Assembly (NCBI GenBank): GCA_036365455.1
Contig: JAWQUS010000007.1
Location: forward strand, 14,958,001 to 15,022,000
Direction: 5' to 3'
DNA from: Macrosoma leucophasiata
Taxonomy: Eukaryota; Arthropoda; Insecta; Lepidoptera; Hedylidae
DNA length: 64,000 nt
Below are positions 59,201-64,000 of this stretch, one piece after another. Every line of letters begins with the position of its first letter. Positions within the stretch are counted from its first letter, which is position 1. The notes beneath the pieces are model-generated. The model saw only the letters and a list, made by a program, of their open reading frames with translations, did not search any database and was not told where the DNA came from. The translations under genes were made by a program, and so were the position numbers.

Positions 59201-62009
59201 GTAAAAGTCTTGTCACAGCAATCTATTTATTATGTTATGTTTTTAGTGGTCTTGTTGTAGTTTTATTCACCGCATGTAGCAATTAGAATCCAATTTTGTT
59301 TGTTTAGGGTAACTTATCTGATACACACGTTAATCATATCTGCAGCGCGTAGTAAGTACTTTATCATACGAGATACGTACTTATATTCGTGTTATCGTTA
59401 ATTTATTTTATTATCAGTTTATTTTTAGAGAGCTTTCTCCTATCATTAGTGACTCAATTGCCGTGACCTAACTACAGAAGGGGGAACAATAAAGTTGCGT
59501 TAATGGCTATAATACTGAACGTATCCGTTAGCTTACTGAGTAATGTCTATTAGTGGGTAATAATATTGGCAATAAAATGTCAGACATTATGTAAGTTTCG
59601 TAACTACTAACCCAGATAATATCCCGTAATATTCAACACAGAAGAAAACAGCTTTAGATACAGGTGTGGCAACGCATCTACATTAAAATAATTGGTGGTT
59701 ATGTTGATATTTTTAGCCCACATAGACTTATGATAAGTTTTCCTGCCATCTATAGGTAAAGGACATTTGTGTTTCCAGTTTCAGAAATAAAGACTTTATT
59801 TCTGAAACTGAAAACAAAATGAGAGAGAATGGTCACTTTCGAACACTTTTTAAAATAACTTGAACAGTATTTATTTACTATTTTATATTAAATTATTAAA
59901 AAAATGTTTGAGATCGTGACAACTAAGTAGACGGATAAAGGCGTAATGTACAGTACGCACAAAATTTAAACAACCACACCGGTGACAAAAAAGTGAGTTT
60001 CAATGTTGACAAGGCGAAATTTATCTTTACTGCCACATCTGCCCCCCTGCGTATCCTTTCTACACCATAAAATCGCCTTTTTCGCAGCGACTTGTAACTA
60101 AATTCACAAATGCATTTTAATTTTGCGCAACCCGAAGCATATTGCTTACATCTTTCTTACACCATTAATTATATTTTTAAACCTGACTGATATGCTAGGT
60201 GACTAGTTCTAGTAACAGTTCTTTTTTCTGATAGTTCAGGTTTCATTTCTAGAGATTAGTGCGTTCAAACAAATCATATTATGTACTAAAGTAGAGTACA
60301 ATAAGAGTTTCACTGGTCTGTGAAACAAAGTAAACGTTGAAAGTTCGACTCCAAGTCAAAGTGTAGGTAAAGTCATAGTGCGGTTTGTAAATCTATGGTC
60401 CCGGGTCAACTACCCAGTCTTAGCGCTCTGAAACTGGATAGTTGACCCGGGACCTATACCCCATCTACCATTAGCTAGCCCCACACGACCCATGGGGGCT
60501 CGAGTAGGAGAAGGTCAAACGCCAATGGCTAATGGCCAGTCCGACGCTGCTCCTTGTGACGTTACCTACAATTAATCCATTACAATGTTCCAATTCTACA
60601 AACTTACGTTAAGAAAGTGACAGACAAGCATCCAGTTCAGCCAAAAATGCTCTTGAACTTCTGCGTAACACGTATACTGTGGATTGACACGGGCGGGTGC
60701 AGTCTAATGACGGAGAATAACGACGCTTAACTCACTCTTCAAGTTGGGAGTGCCATTGAGTTCCATGAATAATTAAAGACCTTTTAATTTAATCTTACCT
60801 CGCATTACGGCGCCTCCAAGTTATTAATCAACGGTGTGTCGTCCGTTTCTATAAACGGTTCTAAGTATTATTAGGTGGGCACATCAAAGAAAATGTTTGT
60901 TAAACACGTTCAGTATAGGTTAATTTACTATTTCTGTCTGTATCATTTTAAGCTAACCGTTACTTTCATATGATAAGACTTGATGAAGAGTGGCCGCAAA
61001 TAGAGTAGTATTTTTAAATATGATTTTTACTAGTGGTATTCTTTAGGCATCTTACTTTATGAACATCATTATTCTTACTATTGGAAATAGTTTTCTTAAA
61101 ACTTGTATGACAGGTACCTACTCATAGTTTAGACGTAGTTTAGATGCATATTTTAAGAAATCTATATTCGACGGTAAGTTTAATCAATAATTTTTGTCAT
61201 CAGGTAGGTAGATTAATAACAAGGAGCTCAAATCGGGTATAAGTGACCTACTAAAATTTAATTAAGACAACGAGACTGAGTTGCAAATGTTTAAAAATAT
61301 GGGTGGCATCTATGCCAATGGTATTTGTTTATAGAATAGCGTAACAACGCTACCGCAAAGCTACCAGGGCAGTCACAAATCAGTGGTAGAGTTCCAGTAC
61401 AGGAGCTCGAGGGCGTAGGCATCACCGCATTAGCTAATTAATCTGCCGCTAAATGGTAGTGTTCAGCACTATCGTGTTCCAGTTAGATGGTAATGTATGG
61501 CCCCGTAATAACTTCACAGAGACATGAATCAGAATCAGAAACTCATTTATTCATTTAGGGTGACAGGCCCCTCTTATGACACGTCAAAAACAAACAAAAT
61601 AAATTAAAGTGATTAGCAATTGATATTAAGAAAAAGTATATCAGCAGAATATCTCATTTCCCCTTTACAAACTGATAACAAAGAGTAAAAAGAAAAGAAA
61701 AAGAGTCATTCTTTGTCAGTCACCGGCAGAGATCCAAAAGCCAATATGATCTGAGAAAAAGTTAACATAATGTCCTATTATCAATAACTTACCAAAGGAG
61801 TACCTTAGTTATTTTTCCCAACAGAAGTGTTCGCACCGTGAAGCCTCTACGTAAGAGTGGGTCCGAGCGGCGGCGGTTCCTGTGGTACTCGTTGTATGCG
61901 TGGAGCGTCACCATAGTGCTGACAGTGACCATGTTCCTGATGGACCACTACTCCGTCTCCGCGGTGCTTGACGCTAACATAGGCAGTGATGTTTGCTGGT
62001 TTGGATCTA
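38244..62009 (+). CDS. Methuselah-like GPCR, first five coding exons (3' end outside window)
   Basis: Exons 38244-39210, 41718-41962, 42275-42458, 45121-45199 and 61825-62009 join in phase with GT-AG introns. Residues 1-18 are a signal peptide (MWEIRLFICTIVSASVCA). The ectodomain is long (about 400 aa) and has three KCC modules with Cys pairs at 34-35, 158-159 and 276-277 (KCCPKGQ, KCCPPGQ), more than the ectodomain of fly Methuselah. Exon 3 gives TM1-TM2 (CLALTLLVYCTLPELRNLHG then LICHVSMMLLACSCLA). Exon 4 gives TM3 (YGIYFGFVAAFAWLNVMCLD, then IWWTF). Exon 5 gives TM4 (FLWYSLYAWSVTIVLTVTMF) and part of extracellular loop 2. TM5-TM7 must lie beyond 64000. It is a plasma-membrane receptor of class B/Mth type. 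The ligand cannot be told from sequence, and a link to Mthl1 is only a guess from the large ectodomain. Confidence 0.92.
39670..39795 (-). repeat. SINE family B fragment
   Basis: CCCGAAGGGGTAGGCAGAGG, CCACGATTCGTGGGTTACG and ACATTACCAAACTCG on the plus strand. In receptor intron 1. Confidence 0.6.
40158..40313. mobile_element. Short inverted-repeat element
   Basis: Ends TTTTACGTGACAACGTCTT / AAGACGTTGTCACGTCAAAA are inverted over about 19 bp with one mismatch. The interior is GC-rich and non-coding. Confidence 0.65.
40367..40450 (+). repeat. Degenerate GCCGAAAC tandem repeat
   Basis: About seven GCCGAAAC / GCCCGAAAGCGAAAC-like units in a row. Confidence 0.6.
40905..41110. repeat. Family C fragments
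   Basis: TGTGGTAGAGCTTTTGTGAC and GGTTAGGTGGTAATGTA, then a second piece with CATGTAGTTCAGATTAATGT and GACTGCAGCCTATAGAT. Confidence 0.5.
41247..41370 (-). repeat. SINE family B, 3' part
   Basis: CGTAACTTCACGCCTGTAAT, CCCCGAAGGGGTAGGCAGAG and TTTTGGCCCATGTAAC on the plus strand. Lies about 350 nt before receptor exon 2. Confidence 0.75.
42511..43285 (+). pseudogene. Decayed tandem copies of receptor exon 3
   Basis: Three imperfect repeats of exon 3 (42275-42458) follow it in order: 42511-42688, about 43049-43204 and about 43238-43285. Copy 2 keeps GTCGAGGAACTTGCACGGTT and CAGCAACGTGGAAGACAAAC, but has an in-frame TAG after the TM2 start and its donor GTAAGA has become GTTAGA. Copy 3 has a frameshift and stop. 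Copy 4 is only the 5' part. The repeat period is about 235 bp. A hAT MITE lies between copies 2 and 3. Confidence 0.85.
42723..43022. mobile_element. hAT-type MITE, 300 bp
   Basis: Ends CAGGGGCGGATTT / AAATCCGCCCCTG, 8-bp duplication CATCTGAC (42715-42722 and 43023-43030). Same family as 31612-32343. Confidence 0.93.
43975..44274. mobile_element. Inverted-repeat MITE (CATAGAGCAACACGG ends)
   Basis: Left end CATAGAGCAACACGGGCCAC, right end CGTGTTGCTCTATG with a few extra bases in one arm. A lone right-end relative lies at 47781-47816. No clear TSD. Confidence 0.75.
44336..44520 (+). repeat. Diverged SINE family B copy
   Basis: GGTTCGATCCCTG B-box-like word, GTGCTATTGGGATTTTTTGG and TTCCCAGTGCCACCTTAGG match the SINE body loosely. 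Confidence 0.5.
46370..46505. repeat. Family C end joined to a TTA-MITE fragment
   Basis: 46385-46440 is the family C terminus (GTCACTTAACATCAATGTGA). 46445-46505 is one arm of the MITE seen at 3066-3203 (AAGTATAGTCGTAGTGCAAT...GTGAATCTCACCC). Confidence 0.6.
46836..47020. mobile_element. Long foldback element
   Basis: About 73-bp arms with few mismatches (GAGATACTGAACCCTCCGAG...ATAAATCATAACACGC and complement) enclose about 40 bases. Non-coding; would form a strong RNA hairpin. Confidence 0.85.
47781..47816. repeat. Solo end of the CATAGAGCA MITE family
   Basis: CCGCGACCGGTGGCCCGCGA then TGCTCTATG, matching the right end of 43975-44274. A (GATA)n run follows at about 47868-47884. Confidence 0.55.
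48122..48304. mobile_element. Inverted-repeat MITE with inner direct repeats
   Basis: Perfect 22-bp inverted ends (ATAGTTGCATACATTCCATC plus GT). Inside, TTATTGTTTATTCTAAAATC occurs twice in direct order and an AAAACAACTT / AAGTTGTTTT pair forms a second inverted repeat. Confidence 0.8.
48305..49905. other. Receptor intron 4: no gene or clear repeat
   Basis: Nothing coding was recognised. The open frames here are short and lack motifs. Confidence 0.4.
49906..50805 (-). pseudogene. CR1/Jockey-type LINE, RT C-terminus plus 3' UTR
   Basis: From 50805 down to 50332 a 157-aa open frame reads LLWGRAAEIDSIFILQKRAI, then IYENILYARKN, YNTRNKNKLVFP and CIQFYNKIPSNI. This is the usual C-terminal tail of LINE reverse transcriptases after the RT domain. 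The remaining 420 nt are its 3' UTR. The UTR is shared with 61531-61775 (GGGACATTCTTTGTCATTCA, ACTGGCAGAG). 5'-truncated: the RT catalytic domain is absent. Confidence 0.85.
51080..51330. repeat. Interspersed repeat family C, long copy
   Basis: CATTGATGTTAAGTGATGAC through CCTGACCGGAACACCATAGT to CTCCGTCACTGGAGCTCAAC. Confidence 0.8.
51560..52090. repeat. Family C copy split by an insertion of about 170 bp
   Basis: 51560-51778 and 51948-52090 are consecutive parts of family C. The insertion at about 51779-51947 begins CACACCGCGGACACTCCGCC, with TTCAGG on both sides as a possible 6-bp duplication. Confidence 0.55.
52480..52705 (+). pseudogene. THAP-like zinc-finger fragment in a repeat
   Basis: ATG at 52580 opens 41 codons reading YKYCIVPKCKNSIRKTPDKV then LFRLD before a stop at 52703. 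The CxVPxC...P.K..F pattern fits the first half of a THAP domain. The second half (Trp, Cys-x2-His) is missing. A 13-bp inverted repeat CGACGTGTGTTGT (52480-52492 / 52499-52511) lies just upstream. THAP domains occur in host factors and in P-type transposases. Either source is possible. Confidence 0.5.
53078..53340. repeat. Interspersed repeat family H fragment
   Basis: TTTTTTAGGGTTCCGTAGCC and AAGGAACCCTTATAGTTTCG, as in 26823-27375. Confidence 0.65.
53382..56220 (-). mobile_element. Helitron, 2.8 kb, internally deleted
   Basis: On the minus strand it begins TCTATCTATACTTATATAAT (56220) after an A and ends GGGCAGTAGCTAG (53382) before a T, the Helitron A|T rule. It contains helicase remnants at 53687-55458. 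The 5' 280 bp recur at 34145-34410. No replication-initiator (Rep/HUH) region is recognisable. Confidence 0.75.
53687..55458 (-). pseudogene. Helitron PIF1-type helicase remnants
   Basis: Broken frames in the right order on the minus strand. NNGESYCLRLLLHAVRAP lies at about 55450, then SSEQKLIYDTVLESVGQNHC with the Walker A-type APGGTGKTF (about 54925). Next are pieces of the middle (NMRARLSDNARAQEFSDVLL, HTSINTVVEQDDVTLMTTHY). Last is the C-terminal MAINKSQGQTLRAAGLNL...CFSHGQLYVACYRV motif (about 53740-53840). Frameshifts and stops separate them. In an intact element this helicase would unwind DNA during rolling-circle transposition. Confidence 0.9.
56757..56973 (+). mobile_element. Short non-autonomous Helitron
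   Basis: Starts TCTATCTCTGTATATAAAAA after an A and ends TTTGCCGGGTCAGCTAG before a T. 217 bp, no ORF. Shares the GCCGGGTCAGCTAG end with 34057. Confidence 0.75.
56974..58554. other. Receptor intron 4: no gene; hairpin at 57819-57884
   Basis: AATAAAAGGCAGTCG pairs with CGACTGCCTTTTATT across a spacer of about 30 nt. An 88-codon open frame at 58014-58280 has no recognisable motif and is not called. Confidence 0.4.
58555..58990. repeat. Diverged family C copy with an internal insertion
   Basis: AAGCGTACAGTTCATATTGA at the start, ACCTGACCAAAACACGATAA and CCCACGCCCTCGAACTC near the end. About 58720-58850 does not belong to the family. Confidence 0.5.
58991..61364. other. Receptor intron 4: no gene; two palindromes
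   Basis: 59776-59810 is CAGTTTCAGAAATAAAG, one A, then its complement. 60397-60454 has GGTCCCGGGTCAACTA and its complement around a 26-nt loop. A family C fragment lies near 59660-59770, and one arm of the TTA-MITE near 60340-60390. Confidence 0.45.
61365..61530. repeat. Interspersed repeat family C
   Basis: AGTACAGGAGCTCGAGGGCG, GGTAGTGTTCAGCACTATCG and ATGTATGGCCCCGTAAT. Confidence 0.75.
61531..61775 (-). repeat. LINE 3' UTR fragment
   Basis: Matches the 3' UTR at 49906-50240 (AGTCATTCTTTGTCAGTCAC, CGGCAGAGATCCAAAAGCC). It ends about 50 nt before receptor exon 5. Confidence 0.7.
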
Positions 62010-62099
62010 GTAAGTACTAGTTGTAGATACACTAACTTTTCATGTATATTTTTATGAAGATTCAAATAAGCATGCTATTCACATGGATGGTAAGTTCTT

Positions 62100-62188
62100 C
62101 TTAGGTTCGGTTGTACCAAAATATTTGTTAAAGTTGTTATTAATATAAAATATTAACTTTTACAAATATCTTGATGCAACCGAATCTT
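62100..62188. mobile_element. TA-type MITE relative, interrupted by a 5S SINE
   Basis: CTTAGGTTCGGTTGTACCAA and the inverted GATGCAACCGAATCTT match the ends of 1624-1759. The SINE duplicated AACCGAATCTT at its right end. Confidence 0.7.
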
Positions 62189-62541
62189 GGAGCGCGCATG
62201 GCCCCGCGGCTGGTGTAGATCATGCGATATACTCGGTTAAGCACTACGGGCGCGGTCGGGTAGTGTGATGGGTGACCGCTAGTGGCAAATAAAATGCGCG
62301 TTTCCGTGCTTCGGAGGGCACATTAAGCCGTCGGCCCCGGTTGCTATCGATAGATAGCAGTCGTTAAACCTTGTCGGAGGAATTATGGGCGGTTTGAAAA
62401 CATCCGACAGCGGGTTGGCCACTAACCCGTATCTCCACCAACCCGCATTGGAGCAGCGTGGTGGAGTAAGCTCCAGGCCTTTCCCCAAAAAGGGGAGAGA
62501 CTCGTGCCCAGCAGTGGGACGTATAATGGGTTGCCATTATT
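62189..62541 (+). repeat. 5S rRNA-derived SINE, copy 3, with 11-bp TSD
   Basis: Flanked by AACCGAATCTT (62178-62188 and 62542-62552). Residues 62214-62285 resemble the internal promoter part of 5S rRNA: GATCATGCGATATACTCGGT, TTAAGCACTACGGGCGCGGT and GATGGGTGACCGC. The rest is family-specific (CATCCGACAGCGGGTTGGCC, CCCAGCAGTGGGACGTATAA). It would be transcribed by RNA polymerase III from the 5S-type internal promoter. Confidence 0.8.
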
Positions 62542-62589
62542 AACCGAATCTTACAGCCTTATAGACATCTACACAAAAATCAGATATCA

Positions 62590-62755
62590 TTTTGATGCAA
62601 AAACCTGAGGCCTGTGTAAAAGTAATTAAAGGGCCATACATTACCATCTAACTGGAACCCGATAATGCTGAACACTATCATTTGGCGGTAAATAGATAAG
62701 GTAATGCGGTAGTGCCTACGCCGTAGAGTCACGAGACTAGAACTCTACAACTAGT
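62590..62755. repeat. Interspersed repeat family C
   Basis: GGGCCATACATTACCATCTA, GCTGAACACTATCATTTGGC and AATGCGGTAGTGCCTACGCC. Confidence 0.7.
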
Positions 62756-64000
62756 AAGTATCTGATTCTATTATTTGTGATTGAAATAAGGTTGTTCTAT
62801 TTGAATCTTATGTAGAGTATTTAACTTTAAATATAAATTGGCTCTTCTATTTCCTCGAAGTACTAGGTAGTGGAATATATATATTTTCATGCAAACACCT
62901 AAGATTCGCCAGTATTGTTCAAGTATTGCCAAATTCAAACAATGCTGTTCGGAATTGTACCCAATAGAAAAAAAAATATGTCACTTATTTATCGATTTGG
63001 GCATTAAACCGTTTGAAAGTGATAGTTGTATAGGTAGGTATATTCCACTAATAATTGTAAAAAAGGTAATTAATATAGCAAAAGTAGATGTTTTGGGCGT
63101 TAATCACTGTTCTTTCGAAAACATTGAATAATTTAAGTTCATTCTGGAGTAACCCTAAAGGAACAGGTTCAGGTATGTTTTAAATCTCATGCTGTCTCCT
63201 GACTATTGAAAATACCAACAACTCGCAAAAAAGCCGTTCTCACAACGACCAGTAAGTATCTTGAGAAATACCTGCAACATCTGTAGTCGACTTCTATCTT
63301 TTAATTCTAATAAATATTAGAAAGAGAAAATGGGATCACATTGGAAGGAAAATCGATAGTTTTATATCGCTTCAGGTAGGTATTCGGAGTGTTGTTTGCA
63401 TCTGTGTACCAATAGCTTCATGGTGTTTTTCGACCCCAAAATTGTAGTATAGTATCGCAGTGATTGTTTCTTTAAAGTTAAGCATGTGACTTTGTTCATT
63501 TTTTTATTTCGTATGTTTGTTTTATTGGACCTAAATAAAAACAATTTTCCAAGTATTACACTTTTGAATCGATTTTATTGAAAATGTTTTGCCGTTTTGT
63601 GTAAATAGTAAAATCGGGAACGGAACAGACTGCACATGAGTCAGTACAGCTGTGGCGATATGTACCACAATACGTACTTTATCTGGGAAAATACACGATA
63701 TTGCAAATGTTTAGTTAACATGTGCAATGTGGTCGTTATCCTGTAATTTGTTATTATAAGGTATATACTTAATACATATTGATTTCTATTGTTATGTGAG
63801 CGCATTTTATTACGCGAGACGAAAATTAAAATGAATGGGTAGATACTATTTCATAAAAATGAAATATTTGAAAAATATGCAAAAAATCACATCAGAGGAT
63901 CATACCTTTTTGGAATCAAATGCATCATTTGCTACCTACTCTGTAGGTTTTGAACAGTAGATATATACGAGTATAACAATACTGGCACCCCTCTTGTGCA
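62756..64000. other. No gene seen; receptor intron 5 presumably continues
   Basis: AT-rich. No TM5-TM7 exon of the receptor was found before the window ends. Confidence 0.45.

Overview
The window reads as nuclear DNA of a moth or butterfly (Lepidoptera). It is AT-rich and gene-poor, its genes have introns, and it is packed with repeats of lepidopteran type: tRNA- and 5S-derived SINEs, mariner, Helitron ends, Jockey-like LINEs and many short inverted-repeat elements. Three host genes can be read, all on the + strand. (1) A complete four-exon CWC15 spliceosome protein lies at 6313-8155. (2) A complete seven-exon BMP ligand, the glass bottom boat (BMP5-8) orthologue, lies at 18022-28896. (3) The first five coding exons of a Methuselah-like class B GPCR lie at 38244-62009. 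Its 7TM domain continues past the right edge.

Layout. 1-6 kb is repeats only, including a 2.7 kb hAT-like composite with a perfect 8-bp target duplication and a dead Jockey LINE inside it. 6-8.2 kb is CWC15. 8.2-16.6 kb is a nested stack: a TA-flanked MITE was entered by a Ty3/Gypsy LTR retrotransposon whose two 696-bp LTRs look identical and whose gag and pol are open, and also by a mariner copy. 17.7-29.3 kb is gbb, with a 6 kb first intron full of repeats. 29.3-38 kb is intergenic: SINEs, a hAT MITE holding a SINE-like insert with tRNA halves in opposite orientations, a 5'-truncated LINE with a 13-bp target duplication, and a head-to-head mariner composite with an intact 342-aa transposase. 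38-62 kb is the GPCR, with introns up to 16.6 kb that carry decayed exon copies, MITEs, a CR1/Jockey-type LINE tail, a THAP-like fragment and a 2.8 kb Helitron with helicase remnants.

Function. The host genes are unrelated (splicing, secreted signalling, membrane receptor) and nothing suggests a shared pathway. Most of the remaining sequence is explained by transposable elements in several age classes. The Gypsy element and the right-hand mariner look young; the Jockey, Helitron and first mariner copies are dead. The host-gene observations most worth following are a Cys-to-Ser change at the inter-subunit disulfide position of the BMP ligand and a tandem run of decayed copies of the receptor exon that encodes TM1-TM2. 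I found no CRISPR array, bacterial-type operon or rRNA gene.
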